From NCBI GenBank assembly GCA_002402175.1, contig NVVJ01000015.1:14839-62114 (forward strand): 47,276 bases of DNA. The letters run 5' to 3'. This document shows, one piece after another, positions 35,147-42,656 of this stretch; position 1 is the first letter of the stretch, and every line of letters begins with the position of its first letter. The stretch comes from SAR86 cluster bacterium. Its GTDB lineage: Bacteria; Pseudomonadota; Gammaproteobacteria; Pseudomonadales; Pseudohongiellaceae. A model generated the notes under the pieces. It made no database searches. It had not been told where the DNA came from and was given only the letters and a program-made list of their open reading frames with translations. The position numbers and the translations under genes were made by a program.

Positions 35147-35743
35147 ATGACTGACGACACTCGCAAAAACTTACGCTCTACCCTCAGGCAAGCTCGCCAG
35201 GATATTCCGTCTGAGCAACAAAACTCAGCGGCGAAAGATCTATTTAATATGCTTGGTAACCAGGATTTTTTCCGCGTTGCTCAGCGAATCGCCTTCTATC
35301 AGGCAGTCGATGGTGAAATTGACCCCAGGTTATTGCTGGAATTGGCCTTAAGTGAAGGCAAGTCCTGCTTCCTGCCCGTTCTGTCACAGGACAATCCTGA
35401 CTTTGTTTCATTCCTGCCTTATGACTCAAATACAGAACTGGTTGAGAATAAATACGGTATTGCAGAGCCCGCATCATCGGAGCTTATTGTTTCCCCTACT
35501 AACTTCGACGTGGTTTTTGTGCCTTTAGTAGGGTTTAGTGAAAATTGTTATCGACTGGGCATGGGCAAAGGTTTTTATGACCACACCTTCAGCTTCAAAA
35601 TATTTAATCGGCGCAGTAGCCCATTGCTGGTAGGTCTGGCTCACGAAAGCCAGCTGATCGATTCATTTCCAGTAGAGAGTTGGGATGTCAGGCTGGACGC
35701 CATTGCCACTGATAAGAAAATATACCGCCCCGAGGATTTATAG
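35147..35743 (+). CDS. fau: 5-formyltetrahydrofolate cyclo-ligase
   Basis: A 198-residue enzyme that converts 5-formyl-THF to 5,10-methenyl-THF using ATP. Visible motifs are LRSTLRQARQDIP at the N terminus, IAFYQAVDGEIDPR, VFVPLVGFSENCYRLGMGKGFYDHTF (the GxGxGFYD nucleotide motif) and a closing SWDVRLDAIATDKKIY. Length is typical. It follows 6S RNA directly and is probably partly expressed by read-through from it, as in E. coli (ygfA). Confidence 0.94.
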   Translation: MTDDTRKNLRSTLRQARQDIPSEQQNSAAKDLFNMLGNQDFFRVAQRIAFYQAVDGEIDPRLLLELALSEGKSCFLPVLSQDNPDFVSFLPYDSNTELVENKYGIAEPASSELIVSPTNFDVVFVPLVGFSENCYRLGMGKGFYDHTFSFKIFNRRSSPLLVGLAHESQLIDSFPVESWDVRLDAIATDKKIYRPEDL

Positions 35744-35767
35744 GGGGGAAGACACAATCGGGTGTTT

Positions 35768-35860
35768 TTACATCAACGCGCTTTGAGCAACACTGCTGGC
35801 CAACACACTTATTACAAACAAAGTGATAACGACCATAACCATATCTGGTTTCTTACTCAT
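35768..35860 (-). CDS. Possible 30-residue single-pass membrane protein
   Basis: A minus-strand open frame from ATG 35858-35860 to TAA 35768-35770 encodes MSKKPDMVMVVITLFVISVL and ten further residues. A charged N terminus is followed by a hydrophobic helix of about 18 residues (7-24). A good Shine-Dalgarno (GGAGAAAGG) precedes the ATG. The combination of a start site, a helix of membrane length and an isolated position supports a real small protein. I recognise no family. It is divergent from imuA, with about 200 bases between them. Confidence 0.5.
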   Translation of the reverse strand: MSKKPDMVMVVITLFVISVLASSVAQSALM

Positions 35861-36027
35861 GCCTTTCTCCGGTGCAGGTTCTACGTACAGAATCCTTAAC
35901 GGCTCTCCTGATAAAAGCTTTAATTTCCTCGAAAAAACAACCAATTAGTAGATATTCATACGACACTACCTTACGAGATCAAAATTCTCGGGTTTAGCTC
36001 TTGCTTTCGAAAAATTGCTCTCTATAA

Positions 36028-36047
36028 TACTGGATATTCATACAGTA
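36028..36047 (+). promoter_or_regulatory. LexA (SOS) box upstream of imuA
   Basis: TACTGGATATTCATACAGTA matches the gammaproteobacterial LexA consensus CTGT-N8-ACAG apart from one base (CTGG) and has the full TA flanks. It lies 21 bases upstream of the chosen imuA start, so SOS control of imuAB is expected. Confidence 0.9.
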
Positions 36048-36068
36048 CTATTTGAGTTGATATTCAAA

Positions 36069-36818
36069 ATGACTATTATCAGAAACCATCAAGAAGCACA
36101 GTCGGAACATCAGGGAAAGTACAATAACCTCCCGAATAACATGGCCTGTAGCCATGAAGAAGAACATAAGAAAGATCATTCCAGCCATATAGATCAGCTT
36201 TTACATGGCAATCCGAATTTGTGGCGCGGCTGTGATATGGCCGGGCAGGGCTTTCATGGTCAAAGCACTGGTTTTTCCCAATTGGACGATATTCTTCCTG
36301 GGCGCGGCTGGCCAGATAAAGGCCTGATGGAAATCATTACCCCCCACTGGGGCATGGGCGAATTACAATTACTGATTCCGCTGATGCGTTCAATTGTTGA
36401 ACAAGGTAAATGGATTCTCTGGATATCTCCCCCTTATCTGCTTTATGCCCCAGCCTTAGTTCAAGCTGGAATTAATACCGAACAGATCCTGGTGGTAAAA
36501 CTGGATACCTCTTGTAAGGACGCCTTATGGAGTATGGAAAAGGCTTTGCAAACGGAAAACTGCGGGCTGGTACTGGCCTGGCAAAACTGGTTACCCAGCA
36601 AAGTACTCCGGCGTTTACAGCTGGCAGCTGACACTGGGGGCACTTTGGGTGTGCTTTTCAAGCATCATGTTAGTGAGTACTCACCCTCTCCTACACGCCT
36701 TAAAATAGAGGATTATTCGGGAGAGGGTCATTTTAATGAGTCCAGAATTACTCTATTAAAAGCCCGCGGAAACTTTCGTCCTTTAACTGCTCAGGTCAAC
36801 CTTTACCAGCAAGCATAG
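36069..36818 (+). CDS. imuA: ImuA, SOS mutagenesis accessory protein
   Basis: A 249-residue protein, RecA/SulA-like, of the translesion cassette imuA-imuB-dnaE2. I start it at ATG 36069, because the in-frame TTG at 36015 would put the LexA box inside the gene. Recognisable segments are LWRGCDMA, STGFSQLDDILPGRGWPDKGLMEI and the degenerate P-loop region HWGMGELQLLIPLM, followed by the WISPPYLLYAPALVQAGI strand. ImuA supports ImuB and DnaE2 in damage-induced mutagenesis. Eighteen bases separate it from imuB. Confidence 0.92.
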   Translation: MTIIRNHQEAQSEHQGKYNNLPNNMACSHEEEHKKDHSSHIDQLLHGNPNLWRGCDMAGQGFHGQSTGFSQLDDILPGRGWPDKGLMEIITPHWGMGELQLLIPLMRSIVEQGKWILWISPPYLLYAPALVQAGINTEQILVVKLDTSCKDALWSMEKALQTENCGLVLAWQNWLPSKVLRRLQLAADTGGTLGVLFKHHVSEYSPSPTRLKIEDYSGEGHFNESRITLLKARGNFRPLTAQVNLYQQA

Positions 36819-36836
36819 CCACCCCTGGAGCAAACC

Positions 36837-38309
36837 GTGGAAGATCCAGACGAAGCGGCTCGCCCTTCTTTGCAAGCTTCGCCAGATAAACTCACCTCTC
36901 AAGTTGTCTGGCTACCCCATGATTCTGGCCCGGCACCTCCTGCGGCAAATACGGCCATATCCACAAATGGGCATGGTGCTAACAACCTATGGTATGCACT
37001 GTACTTTCCTCAGTTAGCTGAACTGGGCACTGTGCAACAGAAAAAACACTTAAATGAGCTTGCTGGGTTAATGCAATGCGTCAGTTCCACCATCAGCTTT
37101 CATCCCCTTGCATTAATCTGCGAAATCCGCAGCAGCCTGAAATATTTCACTAGCATCGATGTTATTCATAACAAGTTACAGCAGTCACTCAAAACACAGT
37201 TGGAAGAGTGGGGCCTAGTAAGTGATTTTCTATATGCGGCCAGCCCTACAATTACAGGTAGTCTGTTATTAGCCAGATCTGGTCACAACACACTGGTTTA
37301 CCAAAAAGATAATTTACGCTCAGCCCTGGGAGAGTTGCCTACCGAAGTATTAGAGTTAGACAAAGAGCAGAACCGCCGGCTGCATAATATGGGCATACGG
37401 TATTTAAAAGATATCTGGCGCCTTCCGAGTGATGGCTTACGAAAACGCTTTGGCAGTAGCTTTGTTAATCAGTTAAGTAAAGCGTTGGGAAAGGCTCCAG
37501 AACCGACAATAAATTATTTGCCGCCACCGGCATTCAACACAGCTTATGAGCTACCTTACGAGATAGAAAACCTTGATAGATTGCTTCCCATCGCCGACGA
37601 AATGCTGGCACAGCTTTGTGACTTTTTACAGCGACGCGATCTTAGCACCAGCCACTTATTATTTTCTTTAAGCCACGAAAAGCGCAGCCCCACAAAAGTT
37701 GAAATAGGACTGCGCCAAAGCAGTCGATCACAAAAGCATTTAATGCTATTGCTGGAGACTCATTTCAATAAATTAATTATCCCGGCCCCGATAATTGCAA
37801 TTAAAATTGATGTTAGGAACTTTGATGCCTTCTTTGGGTACAGTGATTCATTACTAGAAAAAAGCGAACCAGCAACAAGACAATACAATGACAGCAACCT
37901 CGATAGATTTATTGAGCAGTTACAGGCCAGACTAGGAGAGAACCATGTAAAAGGTATTGATAGCGTAGCTGAACATTGCCCTGAACATGCTAGCCAGTTA
38001 TTTGACCTCGATAATTTAAGTGAGATAAAAGAAAACAGAAACAAGATACCTGAACGCATCACAGAAAATCTCCGACCTTTTTGGTTATTGCAAAACCCTG
38101 TGCAACTCACTCTTAGAAAAGGCAGGCTGTATCACCGCAGAAGAATTTCCATTGTAAGCGGGCCAGAGCGCATTGAAACCTATTGGTGGTCCGGCGTTAA
38201 TGTGCGCCGCGACTACTATGTGGCCAGAGAAGCCAATGGCAGTCGCTTATGGATTTACCGAGAAAAGACAGCTGAGAAAAACTGGTATCTGCATGGGGTT
38301 TTTTCATAG
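36837..38309 (+). CDS. imuB: ImuB, catalytically inactive Y-family polymerase
   Basis: A 490-residue protein of the DinB/ImuB family. LWYALYFPQLAEL (51-63) corresponds to the first Y-family motif but lacks the catalytic Asp, and the SDE motif is also missing, as in ImuB. It acts as the hub that connects DnaE2 to the sliding clamp. The segment SQLFDL (386-391) resembles a beta-clamp-binding motif; this is tentative. ENLRPFWLLQNPVQL near 410-424 is a typical ImuB C-terminal element. The N-terminal 45 residues are low-complexity and poorly conserved. The start is GTG 36837 with CTGGAG upstream. The usual third gene, dnaE2, does not follow. It lies 6.5 kb away on the other strand. Confidence 0.92.
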   Translation: MEDPDEAARPSLQASPDKLTSQVVWLPHDSGPAPPAANTAISTNGHGANNLWYALYFPQLAELGTVQQKKHLNELAGLMQCVSSTISFHPLALICEIRSSLKYFTSIDVIHNKLQQSLKTQLEEWGLVSDFLYAASPTITGSLLLARSGHNTLVYQKDNLRSALGELPTEVLELDKEQNRRLHNMGIRYLKDIWRLPSDGLRKRFGSSFVNQLSKALGKAPEPTINYLPPPAFNTAYELPYEIENLDRLLPIADEMLAQLCDFLQRRDLSTSHLLFSLSHEKRSPTKVEIGLRQSSRSQKHLMLLLETHFNKLIIPAPIIAIKIDVRNFDAFFGYSDSLLEKSEPATRQYNDSNLDRFIEQLQARLGENHVKGIDSVAEHCPEHASQLFDLDNLSEIKENRNKIPERITENLRPFWLLQNPVQLTLRKGRLYHRRRISIVSGPERIETYWWSGVNVRRDYYVAREANGSRLWIYREKTAEKNWYLHGVFS

Positions 38310-38769
38310 TTTACATTTTTCTCATTTAAACTTTCCTGCATCTACCATCTGATTTACCTAAACACATTTCTTATCACGCATTCCTTTCTTAACAAAGCGG
38401 GCCTCTACTTCTTGAACGATTTTTTCTGACGCTCAACAACGGACTGTCTAGAAATGCGAGAATCCATTTGGATAACTAAAGAAAGGATCTCCTTATATGT
38501 GCAATTTATGCCTCTTTTAAGAAACTCTGAAACAAGGAAAGTTAGACTTTTGAGAATGATATGTGACGACGATCAGTTAATATGAGGAAACCCCATATTC
38601 TGCATACTAAGGTCTCCGTATTTGGGATTCGCCGGACCCCCGGTATCTCAATCTACTCAATGGCGGGCTTTCAAACTTATCGGTTGAAAATAAAGAGTTA
38701 GTGCGTACACTTGGTGTCGCGCAGAGCTAAATACCGCGCGGACTACATATACAAATGTTAGAAGGCCGA
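38310..38769. other. Junction between imuB and the cassette array, gene remnants
   Basis: There is no intact gene in these 460 bases. A minus-strand frame stays open for about 55 codons (38405-38572, reading LVSEFLKRGINCTYKEIL and on to ERQKKSFKK) but has no good start. A plus-strand frame (about 38612-38730) reads WDSPDPRYLNLLNGG and on to ELVRTLGVAQS before a stop at the edge of the 31-bp repeat. Both look like fragments of lost genes, possibly of an earlier cassette. No integrase gene and no attI site can be seen. Confidence 0.5.
38730..38760 (+). repeat. 31-bp direct repeat, copy 1
   Basis: Begins AATACCGCGCGGACTACATA and ends in AAATGTTA. It is identical to the copy at 39875-39905. It precedes the first cassette gene, and its last bases (ATGTTA) include an ATG that is in frame with that gene. 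Confidence 0.95.
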
Positions 38770-39144
38770 ATGAATAAAGTGCAAAAAATAGGATTCGCGA
38801 TACTATTCATTACAGGTTGCCTTACCTCCTATTTGGTTGGAGTACAGTTAGTGAGTCGAAATGTGGGAACTGCGATGTTAGAAGTGCAGGCAATGCTTTC
38901 GTTCAATCATCTTAAATGGTATGAAGAATTGCATGATTGCATTGAAAATGGCTCTATTGAATCTGCTAGAGAAAAAGCACGACTGTCGGCATTAGGTGAG
39001 CGGGGTGTCCTCTCAGATTTACTTAGTGATTTTGATAGTGAATGGATAACTGAATACATAGAGCTGCGATCCGAAAACTCTATAGAGTCATTTAAAATTT
39101 TTGACTCTCCACTATCGCAAGAATGGACTGAACCATCGTGCTAA
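38770..39144 (+). CDS. Cassette 1: small membrane-anchored protein of unknown function
   Basis: A 124-residue protein of no family I recognise. A hydrophobic helix (about 6-26, GFAILFITGCLTSYLVGVQL) makes it a single-pass membrane protein. The rest is a helical, acidic domain with SFNHLKWYEELHDCIENG and SAREKARLSALGERGV. The start could be ATG 38755 inside the 31-bp repeat, but ATG 38770 has GAAGG upstream and gives the more usual N terminus MNKVQKIG. The stop codon overlaps the start of a decayed attC, as expected for a cassette gene. Confidence 0.7.
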   Translation: MNKVQKIGFAILFITGCLTSYLVGVQLVSRNVGTAMLEVQAMLSFNHLKWYEELHDCIENGSIESAREKARLSALGERGVLSDLLSDFDSEWITEYIELRSENSIESFKIFDSPLSQEWTEPSC

Positions 39145-39200
39145 GGCCATCAAATCAAAATGAGATGCGCTATAGCGAACTTGCATGAATACCGTGTATC
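39141..39200 (+). other. attC-like site a (decayed)
   Basis: The conserved interior ATCAAATCAA is at the right offset (39149), and a central GCGC-TATA-GCG dyad is visible. The two simple sites have decayed: CTAAGGC on the left and GTGTATC on the right in place of the GTTATGT type. The stop codon of the 38770 gene falls in the left end. Confidence 0.5.
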
Positions 39201-39215
39201 CGTTAATCTTTACAA

Positions 39216-39506
39216 ATGATCAAATCATTTGGCGATCGAATCACGGAAGACTTATATCATGGTAATTCTAGTGCCAAGGTCAGGCGATTGCCGCCAGAGG
39301 TAAGAACCTTAGCACTCTACAAACTGGATGTGCTAAACGCTGTGGTAGCTCTAAAAGAATTACGCTCACCTCCCGGAAATAGACTCGAAGCTCTAAAAGG
39401 TGATTTGATTGGTTTCCATAGCATTCGTATCAACAAGCAATGGCGCATTGTCTTCAAATGGCAAGGATCCGATGCTTTTGATGTACGGATAGCTGACTAT
39501 CATTAG
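39216..39506 (+). CDS. higB: HigB-type toxin
   Basis: A 96-residue RelE/ParE-superfamily mRNA interferase of the HigB group. MIKSFGDRITEDLYHG at the start and ALYKLDVLNAVVALKELRSPPGNRLEALKGD in the middle are typical. FHSIRINKQWRIVFKW carries the conserved Arg residues, and DVRIADYH ends the protein. HigB cleaves mRNA on the ribosome when not bound by HigA. The toxin gene comes first and the antitoxin 20 bases later, which is the diagnostic higBA order. It is part of cassette 2. Confidence 0.95.
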   Translation: MIKSFGDRITEDLYHGNSSAKVRRLPPEVRTLALYKLDVLNAVVALKELRSPPGNRLEALKGDLIGFHSIRINKQWRIVFKWQGSDAFDVRIADYH

Positions 39507-39526
39507 TCTAAGAGGTTATATATTTC

Positions 39527-39817
39527 ATGATTCCATCAAACCGATTAAGTACTCACCCTGGAGTGATACTGCTTAAAGAATTTTTAGAGCCGCTTGGCCA
39601 ATCTCAAAAGGCACTTGCTGAGCATTTAGGCATATCTATACAAAGGGTAAACGAAGTTGTGCGCGGTAAGCGTGGAGTAACGCCCGAAACGGCCTGGCTA
39701 CTTGGTGAAGCTTTCAAAACATCTCCTGAGTTTTGGTTGAATCTACAGGCAACTCATGACCTATCCATGAATCGCCCAGAGTTTCATATTAAGCCGCTGA
39801 CCAGGGCCAGCGCTTAA
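39527..39817 (+). CDS. higA: HigA-type antitoxin
   Basis: A 96-residue XRE-family antitoxin. The helix-turn-helix is KALAEHLGISIQRVNEVVRG near 29-48. The N-terminal HPGVILLKEFLEPLG and the C-terminal FWLNLQATHDL are the standard HigA/VapI pattern. It neutralises HigB and represses the pair. Its stop codon (39815-39817) lies inside the left simple site of the attC, so gene and recombination site form one compact cassette, which stabilises the array. Confidence 0.96.
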   Translation: MIPSNRLSTHPGVILLKEFLEPLGQSQKALAEHLGISIQRVNEVVRGKRGVTPETAWLLGEAFKTSPEFWLNLQATHDLSMNRPEFHIKPLTRASA

Positions 39818-39870
39818 CAAATCAATGAAGGACAGGGCCAACGCCTCGCTCATTATTAGAAGCGCTATAT
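39812..39870 (+). other. attC-like site b (higBA cassette)
   Basis: The left simple site GCTTAAC (39812-39818) fits RYYYAAC. The interior carries ATCAATGAAGG and ATTATTAGAAG, shared with the sites further along. The right simple site reads GCTATAT (39864-39870), one change from GTTATAT. Length is 59 bp. A second candidate right end, GTTATAT, lies at 39902 at the end of the adjacent 31-bp repeat. Confidence 0.7.
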
Positions 39871-39874
39871 TCCT

Positions 39875-39905
39875 AATACCGCGCGGACTACATATACAAA
39901 TGTTA
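39875..39905 (+). repeat. 31-bp direct repeat, copy 2
   Basis: Identical to the copy at 38730-38760. It starts four bases after attC site b and runs into GTTATATGCTTCGAA, which resembles the right end of attC site g (GTTATGTGTTTCGAA). Confidence 0.95.
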
Positions 39906-39968
39906 TATGCTTCGAAGTGATCAACACTGGAGTATGGGGAAGTTAATGCGCCTTACTAGGAATTTTCT

Positions 39969-40688
39969 GTGAACAAACTGGATGTCTGGCGAAAACACGC
40001 TATAGAAGCGATAGTAATTGTAGGCTCTATCCTCTTGGCTTTCGCAATTGACGCGGCGTGGGATTCGAGAAAGGAAAACATTCAGGAGCAGCAGCTACTA
40101 ACTTTCATTTCTGCCGATATGGAACGAAATATTAATGCGCTCAATGGTGTTATAGAAAAAAACCTAGAGAGAGATAGTGGGCTTTACAATTTTATGAGTG
40201 CTACTCCAGAATCCCTATCACACCTCACTCTTAGCACCTCAAGAGATTTTTTACAGATTTCCGTAGCCGCTCTTGACGCATTGTACGCAGTATCCACATT
40301 CACTCCCTATCAAGGTTCACTGGTAGATTCAGATTTGTCTGATATTAGTAATATCCAACTGCGAAATGAGCTTGGAGCTTGGCTTGGGCTAAGCGATCGT
40401 GTTACTAAAACAGAGGCTCGCAATATCGAGGGATCAGTGACTCTAATAGCCGTTGCATCAAAGCACGGTACCGCAGCCTTGGAGAGTTTAGCGTTAGGAC
40501 TATTGCCCGAAATACTCCCAGAAGGACACAAATCTCAGGGCGATGTACTTAGTGCATTAAGGGCAGATGAGGACTTTATATCCTCTCTACTTCAGTATCA
40601 TAATCAAAGGACAGCTACCGTGCGAGCACTCGGACCATTAAGGGATTCGACGGAGAGGGTGATATTGCTGTTACAGGAAAATATGTAA
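39969..40688 (+). CDS. Cassette 3: N-terminally anchored helical protein, family E-TM-W
   Basis: A 239-residue protein of unknown function. It has one membrane helix at about 11-28 (HAIEAIVIVGSILLAFAID), with Glu13 at its start and Trp31 just after it. The following domain of about 205 residues is predicted helical. Near the C terminus DEDFISSLLQYH contains the conserved Phe followed by a long helix that ends the protein. It shares this layout with the genes at 41816, 42657 and 44102, which resemble the DUF6090 group, though I could not confirm that. The start is GTG 39969, with no strong ribosome-binding site. It is probably anchored to the inner membrane with the bulk on one side; the topology is unknown. 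Confidence 0.75.
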   Translation: MNKLDVWRKHAIEAIVIVGSILLAFAIDAAWDSRKENIQEQQLLTFISADMERNINALNGVIEKNLERDSGLYNFMSATPESLSHLTLSTSRDFLQISVAALDALYAVSTFTPYQGSLVDSDLSDISNIQLRNELGAWLGLSDRVTKTEARNIEGSVTLIAVASKHGTAALESLALGLLPEILPEGHKSQGDVLSALRADEDFISSLLQYHNQRTATVRALGPLRDSTERVILLLQENM

Positions 40689-40745
40689 TGCGTATTGAAA
40701 AAGCTTAGATACTCCACATGACAACAATAGTCACGATCGGCCTGC

Positions 40746-40804
40746 ATATAGCAATCAAATCAAAAAACTATCGATAAGTATGACTTTTATGAAGACCATT
40801 ATAT
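40746..40804 (+). other. attC-like site c (decayed)
   Basis: The left end ATATAGC and right end ATTATAT are decayed but complementary versions of ATATAAC / GTTATAT. The interior AATCAAATCAA and TATGAAGACC keep their positions. Length is 59 bp. Confidence 0.6.
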
Positions 40805-40817
40805 TTAAGGACATTAT

Positions 40818-41714
40818 ATGAAATTGCTGCAAAATAATTCCCTTCAAGCATTACTCGTATCTCTGGTATATCTACTTGCGCCGTCTGGTTTGTCAGCGCA
40901 GTCTCTGAACGGACCAACCAACATGGGTCCAATAATTAATACCGAGGCACGAGACGCAGAGCCTACTTTTACTGCTGATGGCAAAACTATGTACTTCAAT
41001 TGCTTCGACCGCCAAGGAAGGGTTGGAGGCGATATATGTGTTTCTAATCTTGTAGATAACCAGTGGAGTGAACCGACAATAGTAGAGGCCGTAAGCTCAG
41101 AATACGCTGAGGTGGAACCATTGCTATCTCCAGATGGAAAGCAATTATACATACTAAGCACGAGGCCCGGAGGTCATGGCGAAGGTGACATCTGGGTTAG
41201 TAATCTTATTGATGGGGAGTGGACTGAGCCTGAAAATCTAGATGCTCCAATAAATTCTCCCTATAACGATCACTGCTTATATTTTGCCGGTGAGAACTGG
41301 GAATTTGCTTATTGGACATCGACCCGACCCGGAGGTTTTGGTGGTAATGACATTTGGATGTCAGAGAAAATTGATGGCGTTTGGGGAGAAGCCGTTAACT
41401 TGGGAGAAAATGTAAATACTGCTGGCGTGGAGCATCATTCCTTACCGAGCGAGGATGGCCGTTCACTTTATGTAACCGCTGTGCGCGATGAAGGATTTGG
41501 AGGTCAGGATATCTACGTCACAACAAGGGATGAAAATGGTGTTTGGGGGAAACTCATCAATCTAGGTTCCGCTGTAAATTCTGAAGCACAAGATAGGTGT
41601 CCAGCATTTTCTCCAGATCATAGCTTGTTCTATTTCGATTCCACTAGAAAAGGTGGCTATGGTAGTTTAGACCTTTGGTATATTTCGTACTCAGAAATAG
41701 AACACATACGGTGA
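40818..41714 (+). CDS. Cassette 4: secreted PD40 / TolB-like beta-propeller protein
   Basis: A 298-residue protein with a Sec signal peptide (about 1-27, cleavage near LSAQS). The mature part has four or five propeller blades of the PD40 kind. Each is marked by a PxFSPDGKxLYF-type strand and a GDIWVS or NDIWMS strand followed by DGxWxEPxNLxxxIN (for example DIWVSNLIDGEWTEPENL and DIWMSEKIDGVWGEAVNL). Such domains bind peptides or glycans, as in TolB and OmpA-linked proteins. It is a long gene for an integron cassette. There is no membrane anchor or catalytic motif. Confidence 0.85.
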   Translation: MKLLQNNSLQALLVSLVYLLAPSGLSAQSLNGPTNMGPIINTEARDAEPTFTADGKTMYFNCFDRQGRVGGDICVSNLVDNQWSEPTIVEAVSSEYAEVEPLLSPDGKQLYILSTRPGGHGEGDIWVSNLIDGEWTEPENLDAPINSPYNDHCLYFAGENWEFAYWTSTRPGGFGGNDIWMSEKIDGVWGEAVNLGENVNTAGVEHHSLPSEDGRSLYVTAVRDEGFGGQDIYVTTRDENGVWGKLINLGSAVNSEAQDRCPAFSPDHSLFYFDSTRKGGYGSLDLWYISYSEIEHIR

Positions 41715-41744
41715 TAAGCAGAGCAGCTTTTGAATAAAGCCAAC

Positions 41745-41803
41745 ACATAACAAACAGATTCATTTTGGTATGAACTATTTTGGCTTGGGCTTTTAGAATT
41801 TTT
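41745..41803 (+). other. attC-like site d (right end lost)
   Basis: An intact left simple site ACATAAC (41745-41751) and the following AAACAGATTC are present. At the expected distance the sequence reads TTTTAGAATTTTT where the other sites have TATTAGAAGTGTTATGT, so the right simple site is destroyed. This attC should be inactive. Confidence 0.5.
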
Positions 41804-41815
41804 GGACTAAACAAC

Positions 41816-42511
41816 ATGAGTAAGAGCTCAATCAGGTATGCACTACGGGAAATCACACTAATTGTATTAGGCATACTAATAGCCTTTGCCATCAATAACT
41901 GGAATGAACAGCGACAATACGAAAAGCACGAAAGACTCCTTCTAAACGAAATACACAGCTCGTTAATTCGGTATAGGGAGCTTATAGACAATTTCTACAC
42001 GCCACGCCTTGAGTTAAAAGAAACGAGTATAGCCAAGTTGACCAACCTTGCTGGCGAAGGAGCGCGAATCGATGAAGCGGAATTCGTAGAACTTATCCGT
42101 AGGTCAAGGATAGATTTCATATTTCGGTTTGATACTGGAGCTTATGACGCTCTAAAAATAAGCGGATTCGACAAACTTTCAAATAATGCATTACGTGCAA
42201 ATTTAATTGACATGTACGATGTACGCCTTCCCGCATATTTGATATTTATAACCAAAGTCAATGAATTATCTGATCAAATGATAATTCCATTGATGAATGA
42301 CTTTTTGAGCGAGAAGTTAGTTCTAGACGAAAACCAAGAGTGGAGCATCCAGCTGGGCGTTATTGATGAAAACGTTTTGGGGAATCGGTCTTTTTTAAGG
42401 GTGCTCAGGCTGGAGACACTAAAAGCGGAAAACCAAAAATCTAGATTAGATACTGTGATTGAATTTACAGATCAATTGGCTTTGGATATTGCAGCAGAAC
42501 TTGAACTTTAA
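41816..42511 (+). CDS. Cassette 5: N-terminally anchored helical protein, family E-TM-W
   Basis: A 231-residue protein, started at ATG 41816 (MSKSSIRYALREI) rather than at the longer TTG frame, which would begin inside the decayed attC. It has one membrane helix (about 12-27), with Glu12 before and Trp29 after it (NNWNEQRQ). The rest is helical: HSSLIRYRELIDNFYTPRLEL, then IDFIFRFDTGAYDALKISG, and a C-terminal NRSFLRVLRLETLK with the conserved Phe and a last long helix. It resembles DUF6090-type proteins. No enzyme motif is visible. Family members in cassettes 3, 6 and 8 share layout but little sequence. Confidence 0.78.
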   Translation: MSKSSIRYALREITLIVLGILIAFAINNWNEQRQYEKHERLLLNEIHSSLIRYRELIDNFYTPRLELKETSIAKLTNLAGEGARIDEAEFVELIRRSRIDFIFRFDTGAYDALKISGFDKLSNNALRANLIDMYDVRLPAYLIFITKVNELSDQMIIPLMNDFLSEKLVLDENQEWSIQLGVIDENVLGNRSFLRVLRLETLKAENQKSRLDTVIEFTDQLALDIAAELEL

Positions 42512-42538
42512 ACTGTTGAAAATGAAGCTGAGCCCGAC

Positions 42539-42597
42539 ACATAATAAACAAATCAAGGAGGCGCCAAAAGCGGCGCTGTGTATTAGAAGTGTTATGT
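42539..42597 (+). other. attC site e
   Basis: The left end ACATAAT and right end GTTATGT (42591-42597) are 59 bp apart end to end. The interior has AACAAATCAAGGAG, a GGCGCC-AAAA-GCGGCGC hairpin and TATTAGAAGT. It differs from a fully canonical site only by the last base of the left simple site. Confidence 0.85.
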
Positions 42598-42656
42598 TCC
42601 TATCTTACATCGTGGATTAGCATAGAAACCGTATACATGTCTTTCGAGAATTAGAA

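Noticed and set aside
36015..36068. TTG-initiated N-terminal extension of imuA
   Set aside because: It would place the LexA box inside the coding sequence, and the extension has no ribosome-binding site.
41780..41815. TTG-initiated extension of the cassette 5 protein
   Set aside because: The extension lies in the decayed attC, and the ATG at 41816 gives the N terminus that matches its relatives.
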